Shown here: positions 1-8,800 of the stretch, one piece after another | Position numbering within the stretch: the stretch's first letter is position 1 | How the letters are laid out: every line of letters starts with the position of its first letter | Virus record (IMG/VR): IMGVR_UViG_3300025362_000051 | Location: 1 to 21,779 of that record | DNA length: 21,779 nucleotides | Reading direction: 5' to 3' (one strand) | Origin: a virus | Position numbers and translations under genes: made by a program | The notes under the pieces: generated by a model | Seen by the model: the letters and a program-made list of their open reading frames with translations, nothing else | Told to the model about the DNA's origin: nothing | Databases searched by the model: none

Positions 1-1094
1 CGGCGAGTCAGATCGAAGCGATTGACAAGGACGAAGCTCTCATTAGGGATAATGAGCGGGTTGTCCGAGCCAATTCCAAGATCAAAGAGGACGAGTTGAA
101 AACGTTCAGCATTGCCCGAGCAGCGAATTTCGTGCTCACCGGCAATCGTAAGGGTCAGGAACTCGAAGCTGACTGGATCAAGAGCCGCGATGCTTTTGCC
201 CCGTCGACCGACAAGTCCCTTCAGGAACTCGGCACTGACATTGCCGGTGGTTTCCTGGTGCCTTCTGTCGTCGTGAACGATCTGATCGAGATGTTGAAGG
301 CTCAGACGATTGTTCGACGTTCAGGCGCTCGCATCCTCGAAAACTCACCGAAAACGATCTCAGTCCCGAAGAAGACCGGCAACAGCACCGCTTACTGGGT
401 AGGCGACACGCTTAGCTCTGACATCACTGATTCGTCCGTGACGTTCGGAGACCTGAGCTTGACGCTTCGCAACCTGGCCGCCGCTGTGCCGATCACTCGG
501 AACTTGATCAAATATGCAATGCAGTCTGTTGAGGGGATCGTCCGAGAAGACATCGTCGAACAGATGGCGTTGTCCGAAGACCTGGCATTCATGCAGGGGA
601 CTGGTGGTCTTCAGCCCTTGGGCTTGAGGAACTGGCCTTCTGTTCAGGCTACCGCCGCAGTCGGCAACCCGACGTTCGACGATCTGTTGGACTGCCTTAC
701 TACGCTTCGTGGTCGGAACGTCCAGATCAGCCCGACCATGACCTCGTGGTGGATGCACCCGAACGTCCTCGGCTATCTGCAGAAGCACAAGACAGGTGTT
801 GGGCAGTATGACTATGTCATCGACCTCACCCAGGCACCGCCTGACCGAATCCTCGGTCTTCCGGTTTACACGTCCTCGCAGATCCCAACAGATCTCGGGA
901 CCGGAGCAGACACGTATGCAATCTGTGGAAATGGTGGAACCTACGCCATTGCGCAGGGTGGCGGGATCGAGATTCTTGTCGATCCTTATACATTGTCCAA
1001 GCAGTTGAAGATTCAGCTCATTGCTGTGTTCGAGGTTGATGGTGGACCTCGCCGCGTCGAAGAGTTCCAAGTCCTCAACGGCATCACTACATAA
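1..1094 (+). CDS. HK97-fold major capsid protein, 5' end outside window
   Basis: This is the main shell protein of the phage head. The reading frame is open from base 3, so the gene begins before the window; the TTG at 96 is an internal leucine with no Shine-Dalgarno sequence. About 363 residues are visible. The first ~45 are charged and helical (ASQIEAIDKDEALIRDNERV), like the scaffolding delta domain of HK97-type capsid proteins. The rest fits the Phage_capsid family: GGFLVPSVVVNDLIEML, then the P-loop/spine region with LRNLAAAVPITRNLIKYA, EDIVEQMALSEDLAFMQGTGG and LQPLGL, and the C-terminal A-domain region ending VEEFQVLNG. A maturation protease and portal gene are expected upstream. Family assignment is confident; any cleavage of the N-terminal helical part is inference. 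Confidence 0.93.
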   Translation, partial: ASQIEAIDKDEALIRDNERVVRANSKIKEDELKTFSIARAANFVLTGNRKGQELEADWIKSRDAFAPSTDKSLQELGTDIAGGFLVPSVVVNDLIEMLKAQTIVRRSGARILENSPKTISVPKKTGNSTAYWVGDTLSSDITDSSVTFGDLSLTLRNLAAAVPITRNLIKYAMQSVEGIVREDIVEQMALSEDLAFMQGTGGLQPLGLRNWPSVQATAAVGNPTFDDLLDCLTTLRGRNVQISPTMTSWWMHPNVLGYLQKHKTGVGQYDYVIDLTQAPPDRILGLPVYTSSQIPTDLGTGADTYAICGNGGTYAIAQGGGIEILVDPYTLSKQLKIQLIAVFEVDGGPRRVEEFQVLNGITT

Positions 1095-1106
1095 GGAGGT
1101 TCGATT

Positions 1107-1493
1107 ATGGCTTTGCAACGAGACCTCACCGATCATCTCAACGTTGTCCGATTGCTCGCCCCTGCCACCTACACGGCGGCAGCAGAGCAGACGACTGCAG
1201 CGATTGATACTGATTTCATGCGCGATGGCATCCTGGTCATTGACTGTGGTGCGATTGCGGCAACCTCGGAGCTAGGGTATCAGCTTCAGACATGCGACAC
1301 CGATGATGGCACTTATGCCGATGTTTTGTCAGCAGATGGCGCTATCACCACGGCAGACACCCTCACTGTTGTAGCAGTGGCAGTGAAGGACCTGAAGCGA
1401 TACGTGAAGTTCCAATACGATGTCGACACTGACGACGCGCTGTTCGGCGCTGTCCTTATCGGCTCACGACGTCCTGAAAATCCTCCGAACTAG
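1107..1493 (+). CDS. Small beta-rich protein following the capsid gene (possible head decoration)
   Basis: The product has 128 residues and I do not recognise a family. It starts at an ATG eight bases after a clear Shine-Dalgarno sequence (AAGGAGG) placed directly behind the capsid stop codon. The sequence is acidic, rich in Ala, Thr and Asp, has almost no charged helix, and alternates as beta strands, for example GILVIDCGAIAATSELGYQL and LKRYVKFQYDVDT. It is similar in style to the 131-residue protein at 12486. Its place between the capsid and the connector genes is often held by head decoration or other small head proteins, so that role is inferred from position only. No signal peptide or membrane segment is visible. 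Confidence 0.8.
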   Translation: MALQRDLTDHLNVVRLLAPATYTAAAEQTTAAIDTDFMRDGILVIDCGAIAATSELGYQLQTCDTDDGTYADVLSADGAITTADTLTVVAVAVKDLKRYVKFQYDVDTDDALFGAVLIGSRRPENPPN

Positions 1494-1505
1494 GAGCTGA
1501 TCTGA

Positions 1506-2144
1506 ATGGCATGGCCTACGGCTGTTGATGTACAAGCGCGAACTGACGTTACTCTGACGCAACAAGGCGAGGACGGTGACTATCTCACGTCATACGGCTT
1601 GAATGTGTCCGAGATGATTTTGGACGCCATTGCTTCAGCAGGCTTAGAATGCCTGAGAGATCCCGAAAACCTCTTCACTGAGGCTACGGTGATTGAGACT
1701 CATGATGGGAGTGGTGTCTTGCAGTTGAGCCACCCTCCCATACTTTCAGTGACATCTCTCGTGGACGATGCTGGGAACGACATTGACGAAGACGACTACA
1801 TTGCTTACCCGCGCCACATCAAAATCTTGGACGATGGTTCGAGATTTAGGATGCAGACTTACGCACCGGCACGCCCTGTGAGGGATGCCTACGTGCTTAC
1901 TTATGTCGGCGGGTACTCAGACGAGGACGGAGATCACACTCCGATACCGCGAGCCCTGAAAGCAATCATCCTTGAGATGACCTGCAGGGAATTGCTGAGA
2001 ATAGATCAAAAGTTGCGGGTCTATGACAATGTTCCAGAAGTGAGTATCGGTTCATCGAAGTACCGCTTCACGTCTGACAACTCGTTACTGTCAGATCTCT
2101 TTCGAAGGCTACGAGCTGCTGATTGGACGGTGATGGGAATTTGA
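1506..2144 (+). CDS. Head-tail connector, gp6-like adaptor
   Basis: The product has 212 residues and looks like an HK97 gp6-type connector protein, which forms the ring under the portal and joins the head to the tail. Typical features are the middle beta region with a recurring pattern (PPILSVTSLVDDAGNDID, then IKILDDGSRF), the strand VLTYVGGYSDEDGD, and the helix IPRALKAIILEMTCRELLRI after a short loop. The order capsid, connector, closure protein, gp10-like protein and terminator supports the call. The ATG at 1506 follows GGAG at about 8 bases. The C-terminus overlaps the start of the next gene. It acts in the virion neck; there is no sign of an enzyme. Confidence 0.82.
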   Translation: MAWPTAVDVQARTDVTLTQQGEDGDYLTSYGLNVSEMILDAIASAGLECLRDPENLFTEATVIETHDGSGVLQLSHPPILSVTSLVDDAGNDIDEDDYIAYPRHIKILDDGSRFRMQTYAPARPVRDAYVLTYVGGYSDEDGDHTPIPRALKAIILEMTCRELLRIDQKLRVYDNVPEVSIGSSKYRFTSDNSLLSDLFRRLRAADWTVMGI

Positions 2145-2488
2145 TCGGACTGAACATCAAGGTTGACATCTATCGTCCGACATTTTTAACAGATCCGGAA
2201 TGGAATGTCATAGAGACTTCTTACCCTGCACTCCCGACGTTCAGGAATGTGAGGGCGAGAATCTCAACGCTCCGAGCAGAACAGAAGGCGAGCTTACAGG
2301 CAATCGGAACAAGCGTTAGCACGACTGCCGCGTATGGTGTCTTCTTCAACTCGGATCAGGATGTTCAGATCAAAGACCACATTACCCATAACGGAAAGAC
2401 CTATGAAGTTGTCGCTCTCGATGACATGGACAAGAACGGACAGCACATGGAGGGCGTTATCGTCTTCTGGGAAGGAGTTGTTGAGTAA
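2141..2488 (+). CDS. Head-closure / head-tail joining protein
   Basis: The product is about 115 residues and matches the head-tail joining family (HK97 gp7, SPP1 gp16 type), which closes the connector channel after packaging. Visible signs are the opening IKVDIYRPTF, the strand FRNVRARISTL, and the late segment TYEVVALDDMDKNGQHMEGV, which fits the usual small beta barrel. I chose the TTG at 2141, which overlaps the previous stop codon as TTGA and gives an N-terminus of usual length. A TTG at 2123 in the same frame would add six residues, but neither start has a strong Shine-Dalgarno sequence. Translational coupling to the connector gene is likely. Confidence 0.8.
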   Translation: MIGLNIKVDIYRPTFLTDPEWNVIETSYPALPTFRNVRARISTLRAEQKASLQAIGTSVSTTAAYGVFFNSDQDVQIKDHITHNGKTYEVVALDDMDKNGQHMEGVIVFWEGVVE

Positions 2489-3021
2489 TGGCAAGAGTTG
2501 GTGGCGGAAAGCTACTTAGCTTTGGCCCAATGGCGGGGGCGTATGTCTGGACAGACTTCAATCCTGGTCGGGTTATTGCTGTAATTGACGCCACTATCCA
2601 TTCTCGGATGGAAGCTGCTATGAAGTTGGCCGCTGCCTCGGCAAGGGACAACATGCAGGACATTACTCCTCCTTCGTCTGTTGGCGACATGCCAGCGATC
2701 GATTCTGAAACACTGAAGAGTAATATCGAGTACAAGGTCTTCGACAGCCCCAGTGAAATCATTGGGGCCTTCGGTGTCTTCAAAGACACGGCCATCGACT
2801 CGACTACCGGAAAGGTCGTGGACTTGATCTATGCCCTATATCTGGAGATTGGGACGGTCCACATGGACCCACGCCCTTGGCTGACGCTAACCGTTGCCGA
2901 AGTTTGGGACGAGTGGAAGACACTCTTCAGTATCGGAGGATCTGGCATGGGCCAAACGGCCTCTGCTAGTTTCTCGATGGGACAACGAGAAGGACATACA
3001 GCACTTGGAGGCCGATTCTAG
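2488..3021 (+). CDS. HK97 gp10-like neck/tail completion protein
   Basis: The product has 177 residues. The motif DLIYALYLEIGTVHMDPRPW near residues 110-130 is the signature of the HK97 gp10-like family, a neck or tail-completion protein that works between connector and tail terminator. A helical stretch at about 30-60 (IHSRMEAAMKLAAASARDNM) also fits. The start ATG overlaps the previous stop codon as TAATG, with AAGGAG upstream. The last ~30 residues are Gly/Ser rich and hold no recognisable element. Position in the classic neck order makes the role fairly secure; the exact contact partners are inferred from family knowledge. Confidence 0.85.
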   Translation: MARVGGGKLLSFGPMAGAYVWTDFNPGRVIAVIDATIHSRMEAAMKLAAASARDNMQDITPPSSVGDMPAIDSETLKSNIEYKVFDSPSEIIGAFGVFKDTAIDSTTGKVVDLIYALYLEIGTVHMDPRPWLTLTVAEVWDEWKTLFSIGGSGMGQTASASFSMGQREGHTALGGRF

Positions 3022-3443
3022 TGAGGAAAGATGTAAACGTTCCTTTGCTCCAAGCATTGATCGCGAAGTTGCTCGCAGCATCTGGAGTGAAAGCGATCAC
3101 GAGCACAAGAATCAGCCCTGGAAAAGATAATGAACGGGTGCCATACATTGAAGTATGTGCTCTCCCAGAAATCCCACTACACGGGATCGGGTTTGATGAA
3201 CCTGCTGGTGTACATGCCAAAGCACAAATAGCTTGCTTCACTTTGACCAAGCATGAAGGGTACGAGCTGGCTGGCGAAGTGTCGAAGGCTCTTGATGGAG
3301 AAAGCCTGACCGTTACTGGTTGGGGAACATCGCGAATAAAAGGAACTGGTATGCCGCCCACGAAGTTTGAGGTAAAGGGCAAAGTCATCTACATGACGAT
3401 ACGGCGCATCACGCTCCTGCTCGCGAATACTGATACAACGTAA
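3021..3443 (+). CDS. Tail terminator protein (DUF3168 / gp17-like)
   Basis: The product has 140 residues and probably caps the tail tube and joins it to the neck. The N-terminus holds a helix (VPLLQALIAKLLAASGVKAI), followed by the strand VPYIEVCAL, the segment AKAQIACFTLTKHEGYELAG, and a late strand KVIYMTIRRITLLL. This alpha-beta order with a central strand is usual for tail terminators. The start is a GTG that overlaps the previous TAG by one base, with GGAGG eight bases upstream. The call rests on fold pattern plus position directly before the tail tube gene; no single diagnostic motif is present. Confidence 0.72.
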   Translation: MRKDVNVPLLQALIAKLLAASGVKAITSTRISPGKDNERVPYIEVCALPEIPLHGIGFDEPAGVHAKAQIACFTLTKHEGYELAGEVSKALDGESLTVTGWGTSRIKGTGMPPTKFEVKGKVIYMTIRRITLLLANTDTT

Positions 3444-3461
3444 GTTGGAGGTGTAAGAATA

Positions 3462-3872
3462 ATGGCTGATACATTTACAGCGAAAAAAGGACATCTGGCG
3501 ACACTCACGTTCAACGCGAAGGTCGTAAATGTTCGTGGAGAAATCCGTTGCTCTGTGAACAAGGGTCTCCTTGAGATTTCCTGTATTGGAGACACGGTTG
3601 TTCCGTTCCGATCGTACACGTTCGGTCTCTACGACCAAATGAGCTTCACTGTCCCAGTACCTTGGGATAAGACAAACGATGGCATCGTAGAGATCATGGC
3701 GAGAGCGATTGACGGGGTAGCAGACACGCTGATCCTTACGGATGGAGCAAATACATTGATGTCCGGCGAGGCTCTCGTTACCTACGAGTATTCTGCTGCA
3801 ATCGATGAGATGCAGATGCTGAGCGTGACGTTTACGTTCACTGGCGCACTTACCGGCAACCTTGTGGTCTAG
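3462..3872 (+). CDS. Tail tube protein (short form)
   Basis: The product has 136 residues and is likely the main tail tube subunit. It starts at an ATG after GGAGGTG. It is nearly all beta: GHLATLTFNAKVVNVRGEI, IGDTVVPFRSYTFGLYDQMS, VEIMARAIDGVADTLILTD and the C-terminal SVTFTFTGALTGNLVV, which ends in the way usual for tail tube proteins. The opening MADTFT is the same as in the next gene, and the FRSY segment and the closing SVT...G strand also have counterparts there, so the two genes appear to be paralogues. Which one forms the tube shaft cannot be decided from sequence alone. Confidence 0.75.
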   Translation: MADTFTAKKGHLATLTFNAKVVNVRGEIRCSVNKGLLEISCIGDTVVPFRSYTFGLYDQMSFTVPVPWDKTNDGIVEIMARAIDGVADTLILTDGANTLMSGEALVTYEYSAAIDEMQMLSVTFTFTGALTGNLVV

Positions 3873-3889
3873 GAGGAGGTGAATAGCTG

Positions 3890-4831
3890 ATGGCTGACAC
3901 TTTTACTCCTGTAAGCGGGTATCTGGCGGGGATTTACCGATCCCTCGGTACTGTTGTTGGTGCCGTAGAGAAGCATCAGCTCCTCGTAGACGGCGATTTT
4001 GCTACCGGAGCCCTTGCCCCAAATTGGGACGACGACAGTGTGGCGGCTTCTACTGCTGTTCCTACCGCTCTTAAAGGGTGGGACGAGCGTTCAATCGGGT
4101 TGGTGCTGAACGATGATGGCACGAACCTTGCTGGGGTCTCCCAGCTAGTTGCATTCGACACTAAGATTACAGCAGCTCAGGCATTGACTCACAGAATTAT
4201 TGTGAGTTGCTGGGCAAGATTTGACGCAGCATCAGATGAGGCTACCCTCAAGGTAACTCTGCAGGATGCCGCACATGCGAGCCTTGGTACTGCCTCTGTC
4301 ACGATGATCTCGGCGCACCCGTTCTATGACGACGGCACCGGATACGGATGTGACGGCTACTTCAGTGTGGCTATTGATGCGGTAGCAGACACAGAGGAAA
4401 TTGATGTAGAGATCTACTCAAATGCTGCTGCTGCACAAATCGTGAACATCAGTAACGTCCAATTGGCGATCGTAGAACAAGTTGCTGGCGCATTTGGCCA
4501 AGTAGCTATGCCGATCGGGCACGATCTCGAAGAGTCCACTACGTTTGCTACGGCAGACGATGGATTCAGATCGTATGCTACCACCTTGATAAAGCAAGGC
4601 GCTCTTACGTTCCCGTCGTTCTGGGTTCAAGAGGAGTCGATGGCTCACGAGCAGAGTACCGAAGACGAGCTATACGTCGTCTTGTGGACTCAGAAAGCAA
4701 CAAATACATTAGATAGGTTTGAATTCCTTGGAAAAGTAAGTGGAATTGAATGGGCCGCGCCTGTTGGCGAACTGCAGAAGGGATCGGTAACGATCGTTGC
4801 AAACGGCCTGATTGGATACGCGCACATCTAG
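3890..4831 (+). CDS. Tail-tube-like protein with inserted carbohydrate-binding-like domain
   Basis: The product has 313 residues. The ATG follows a very strong Shine-Dalgarno sequence (AGGAGGAGGTG). Residues 1-28 and about 197-313 look like a tail tube fold related to the preceding gene: both start MADTFT, both carry FRSY, and both close with a strand of the type ELQKGSVTIVANG. Between them, at about 30-195, sits a separate beta domain that opens LLVDGDFATGALAPNWDD and resembles CBM4/9-like jelly-roll modules (N-terminal 'DGDFATG...W' signature, then alternating strands such as IIVSCWARFD and ATLKVTLQDA). It may decorate the tail or bind sugars. Domain identity comes from pattern only. Confidence 0.75.
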   Translation: MADTFTPVSGYLAGIYRSLGTVVGAVEKHQLLVDGDFATGALAPNWDDDSVAASTAVPTALKGWDERSIGLVLNDDGTNLAGVSQLVAFDTKITAAQALTHRIIVSCWARFDAASDEATLKVTLQDAAHASLGTASVTMISAHPFYDDGTGYGCDGYFSVAIDAVADTEEIDVEIYSNAAAAQIVNISNVQLAIVEQVAGAFGQVAMPIGHDLEESTTFATADDGFRSYATTLIKQGALTFPSFWVQEESMAHEQSTEDELYVVLWTQKATNTLDRFEFLGKVSGIEWAAPVGELQKGSVTIVANGLIGYAHI

Positions 4832-4838
4832 GAGAGAA

Positions 4839-5549
4839 ATGGGTAAAAAATCGAACCTGCTACGGACATTTGAAAATGCTTCTAAAGAAACTCACGAACG
4901 CACGTTTAAGTTTAAGATCTCGGGCGAGGGGACAGATGTTGTGTGTCCCCGCCTGAGCCTTAAGAATCAGGCTGTCTTCGAGAGGAAGATGCTTGAAAAG
5001 GAAGGGAAGGAATGGTCTGGATTCAGCCTGTCTATGCTGAAGAACTCTTCGGCAATGAAGATGGCTGAGTGCTCGGCCAACGTGCTGAAAGAACTTCGGG
5101 AAGAAGGCGTTCCAGAGAAGTTTGAGACAGAGCAACTGGCAAAGATGTACATGACGGAATTCCAGGCTAGGCTGATAGCCAAGTTCAATCCGTATGCACA
5201 GGTCATGTTCGGCGGCTTCACGAAGGACGACCAGATCTATGCGGTGACGATGGCGCTTCAGCAGTATTACGGGGACTCTGAGACCAAGACAACGGGCAGA
5301 GGAGATAGCAGGAAAGACGAAGAGATCGTCATTGACGATAACTTTGCCAGAGTGATCTTCGACGCGCAAATGGATCATCTCGAAACCATGTTCCTATGGG
5401 CAATCGGCCTTGCTGATATTCCTGATGGAACTGACACAGAAGAACTTGCCAAGAGCCTAAGGGAATTAGGTGGTTCGGGAAACGTGACGGGGTCGACGAA
5501 GAAATCAGCTACAGAAGGGAAGTCAACTACGAAGACTACATCCCCATAA
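4839..5549 (+). CDS. Tail assembly chaperone, zero-frame product
   Basis: The product has 236 residues and is the gpG-type chaperone that coats the tape measure protein during tail assembly. I chose ATG 4839, which has GGAGAG just upstream; an in-frame TTG at 4812 lies inside the preceding gene and lacks a Shine-Dalgarno sequence. The body is helical and charged, with a compact domain to about residue 200 and a low-complexity Ser/Thr/Lys tail (STKKSATEGKSTTKTTSP) that looks like an unstructured end. Its place directly before the tape measure gene, and the slippery site at 5477-5483, support the role. Most ribosomes should end here at TAA; a fraction should shift into the -1 extension. Confidence 0.85.
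   Translation: MGKKSNLLRTFENASKETHERTFKFKISGEGTDVVCPRLSLKNQAVFERKMLEKEGKEWSGFSLSMLKNSSAMKMAECSANVLKELREEGVPEKFETEQLAKMYMTEFQARLIAKFNPYAQVMFGGFTKDDQIYAVTMALQQYYGDSETKTTGRGDSRKDEEIVIDDNFARVIFDAQMDHLETMFLWAIGLADIPDGTDTEELAKSLRELGGSGNVTGSTKKSATEGKSTTKTTSP
5477..5483 (+). promoter_or_regulatory. Slippery heptamer GGGAAAC, -1 ribosomal frameshift site
   Basis: In the chaperone frame the bases read as G GGA AAC, which is an exact X XXY YYZ heptamer. A -1 slip repairs as GGG AAA and leads into a frame open to 5803. The overlap in which a shift could occur runs from 5435 to 5549, and this is the only perfect heptamer I found in it. Downstream I see only a weak stem starting at the end of the site (CGTGA pairing with TCGACG, one bulge), not a convincing stimulator. 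Confidence 0.82.
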
Positions 5550-5803
5550 TTATAGAGCACTATCCCCAATATGATCTTGAAACTGTTTTTGAACTTGATG
5601 ACATCCAGTTTGCCTTTCTTGTGAGGGGCATGGATTCGAACTTTAGACTTGAACGTGCAAATACCCTTCCGGGGATGATCGATGGAGACGGCATGAAGTC
5701 TGTGGCTGGAGCAGCGCCACACATCATGACGGACAGTGACGAGACATTTGAATGGCTGCAAGAGCAGTGTGAGGCAAAGGGACTGATACCCCCGGAGAGA
5801 TGA
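5483..5803 (+). CDS. Tail assembly chaperone -1 frameshift extension (gpGT-like)
   Basis: This frame is open from 5435 but has no ATG, GTG or TTG in a good context before 5621, so it is best read as the second half of a fusion made by -1 frameshifting. After the slip it adds about 106 residues, giving a fused protein near 321 residues. The sequence is clearly protein-like before the first ATG: EEISYRREVNYEDYIPIIIE and YPQYDLETVFELDDIQFAFL, then a short helical end (ETFEWLQEQCEAKGLIPPER). In other long-tailed phages the extension links the tape measure to tail tube subunits. The stop is separated by one base from the tape measure ATG. Internal start at 5621 cannot be excluded. Confidence 0.8.
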   Translation, partial: RDGVDEEISYRREVNYEDYIPIIIEHYPQYDLETVFELDDIQFAFLVRGMDSNFRLERANTLPGMIDGDGMKSVAGAAPHIMTDSDETFEWLQEQCEAKGLIPPER

Positions 5804-5804
5804 C

Positions 5805-8800
5805 ATGGCGGAAGGGAACGTTTTAGGCGTAGCGATTGTAAAGCTGATGCTGCAAAAGGCTGGCTTCAACGCTGATATGGCGAACGTCAAGCAACAAACG
5901 ACAAAGTCTATTGGCGGTATCACGTCAGCCGTGTCTAAGCTGGCTGGCGTCGGTGTAGGCCTCTATGCCCTCAAGCAAGCAGTCATGACCGTTCACAAGG
6001 CGTTCGTTGACTTCGATCGCGACATGCACAACATTTGGACGCTGACAGACCAAACGAAAGAACAGGTTGTCGAGCTTTCGAATGAACTCAGGAACCTAGC
6101 CTGGGAGTACAACGTCACAAGTTCCGAGGCCGCTAAGGCCATGTATCAGATCTACTCAGCTACGTTCTACGGCGCTGACGCCATGAAGATCCTAGAATCA
6201 TCTGCCCGTGGCGCAGCCGCTGGACTCACAGACGTATTCACAGCAGCAAACATGGGCACTACTGTCCTCAATGCGTATGGGATGGAAGCTAAAGAGATAG
6301 CCCATGTTAATGACCTGTTATTTACTGCTATAAGATACGGAAAGACAACATACGGAGAACTAGCAAGCCAGTTCGGGCGGCTGGCAGGGGTCGCAGCTCC
6401 TGTCGGCGCTAGTATTGAAGAGATGGCAGCGGCTATTGCAACCCTTACTAGACAGGGAATTGCAACGGATTGGGCAGTCACGTCGCTACGCCAGACGTTG
6501 ATGAAAATGCTTCAGCCCACCAAGGAACTTGAGAAGGCAATCAACGATCTTGGATATTCCTCTGGCGGAGCAATGATCAAGGCAGTTGGATTTGCCAATT
6601 CAATCAAACAGGTAACTGACTGGGCCGCTGCAAACGGCGTCGAGATCAGCAAGATGTTCACAAATGTCCGTGCTGTCACAGCCGTTTTGCCGTTGGCGAC
6701 TACTGCCGCTGCTGGGTTTGCGAAAGATCTACAGCGCATGGCTGACGCCGGCGGAGCAGCCGACGATGCGTTCTTCAAGCAGACAGGATCGTGGGCATAC
6801 CAGCTTGAAATCCTGAAGACGCGGCTAAACGACATTGGGATCACGCTCGGTAAGCTCGTTACACCAGCGATTACTGGGTTCCTAGAGGCAATCATGGTGC
6901 TCCTAAGACCTATCGGGTTATTGGCCGAAGGGTTAGAGCTTATTGGTGGCCCAAATCTTCTTAGATACGTCGTTACCCTAGGAACACTAGCGGTAGGATT
7001 CCGTCTCCTAGCGAAGAGTATCAGAATGGCCGCTGGAGCTATGGGGCAAATGATGCTGAGCGGAGGGTTGCTTGGTAGGTCATTGCGTGGGTTGACTGAT
7101 GTTGGAGCTAAAGTTCTAGGGACAGCGTCGTGGTCTAAGGGCCTTGCTGGAGGACTTGGTATGGCAGGTATTGGGCTTGGCGGAGCAGCTCTGGCATTGA
7201 AAGGCCTCGTGAACCTAAATTTGGCGTTCGGCGAGCTTACGGGTGCCGAGGCAACAAAGAAAGCCATTGAAGGGGCCCTAGAGTCTGCTGTAGGTGGAGT
7301 TATTGCTGGGGCAATGGTCGGCAAGTTATTAGGATTTGGAATGCTTGGCTCTACTGGTATTGGTGCTGCAGTTGGTGTTGCCGCTGGTCTTTCGATCTAT
7401 GTCTACCACATCATCAAAAAAGAAGCTGACGACAGGGCGGCTAGTGTTGATATAGTTAGTAGAACGATGGCAACTTATGGAGATTTGCCACTTGAGATGC
7501 CAGCAACCGCAGAGTCTATAACCGCACTTAGGGACGAGCTTAGCCTGTTTAACCCGGAGATAGAAAGGACAAAAGAGTTCTTTGGAGCGACCACCACCGC
7601 TATAGAGCTAATGTATAACAGGGTAGGAATTTCAGCAAGAGACTTGCATGGCACATATAAGCTGAAACCAGAGTACAGCGGAGTTATCACGCTCGCTGGT
7701 ATTACAGGAATCGAGGTGCCTGTAGAAGATGTTGAGGCCGCCGCGATGTTATGGAACCGTGCGCTGATTGACGTAACCATTGGGTCATTTGCGGACCTTA
7801 CGAAATCAACCAGAAGATTATTGCCGAAAGGGATGCAAGATTACATCGACGAGATGGACAAGATAGCTGGTGAGGCGATATTAGACGCGCAGTGGCCTGA
7901 TTTCGGCGCGGCTATAACCGACATCATGAGAGAATGGGGCGAATCTGTAAATGCAGAGATCGACACTACCAAGATGGGAGTCCTTGTTGAGATAATGGGC
8001 AGATCGAAAGCTGCATTTGGCGCTTTAGGTGAGAAGCCAGTAGATGATATTAACAAGACAGCAGAAGAAAACGAAGCTGCAATGAATGCTTGGCTTGCTG
8101 CCGGGAAAGCTGCCGCTGAGTATAGCACAACAGCCCAAGAAGTATTCACCAACCTAACTAAAGACATGAGCGAGGATGAGAGGATAGCCACATTCTTCAA
8201 AATAGTCCTTAGCCTTGCAGGTGATACAGCAACGAATCTTGCTTATGTGGCAGAGTTGATGGAGGTTACGACACAAGAAACGGTCGATAAGGTCATGGCT
8301 ATCATCAACGAAGGTCTTGCGCCTCCCGCCGCCCCAGACGTTCCGGTGGCTACAGTACAGGAACAAATTGACAAAGCCAGTGCGGCATTTGATGAGGCGT
8401 TTGAAGCATTCCAGACAGGCGACGGGTTGCTCGGACAATCAGTAACTCAACTAGAGGCAATGAGAACGACAGCTAGCGCGTGGGCAGCAAATGCAGAGGC
8501 GGCTGAAATAGGGACAAGAGAGTATGCCGAGGCTGTAAGAGAACTTGCAGACCGGATGGCGGAACTTGTTGCTGCTGGTGCGGACGAAGCGATGGCGGCG
8601 ATAATTGTCAAATTCAATGCCGCTAAGAAGGCGTATCTAGCGGCGGCTGATGGGTCTCTTGAACAGGCTGTTGCCGTGAAAGATCTAACATCAGTTTCAG
8701 AGGAACTCTACAAGCTACAAGTCCTTCTTGGCCTCAGCGCGGAAGACTTGGCTGGCGACTGGAAGGATATGGCAGCCTGGCTTGACTCAATCGGGATCAA

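Noticed and set aside
96-98. TTG as the start of the capsid gene
   Set aside because: The frame is open to the beginning of the window with a coiled-coil sequence in front, and there is no Shine-Dalgarno sequence before the TTG.
360-1136. 258-codon open frame on the - strand
   Set aside because: It lies antisense to the capsid gene, has a low-complexity, Arg/Cys-rich product with no domain, and no ribosome site.
6512-7324. 270-codon open frame on the - strand
   Set aside because: Antisense to the tape measure gene; its Pro/Ser/Ala-rich product is the usual mirror of an Ala/Gly-rich coding sequence.
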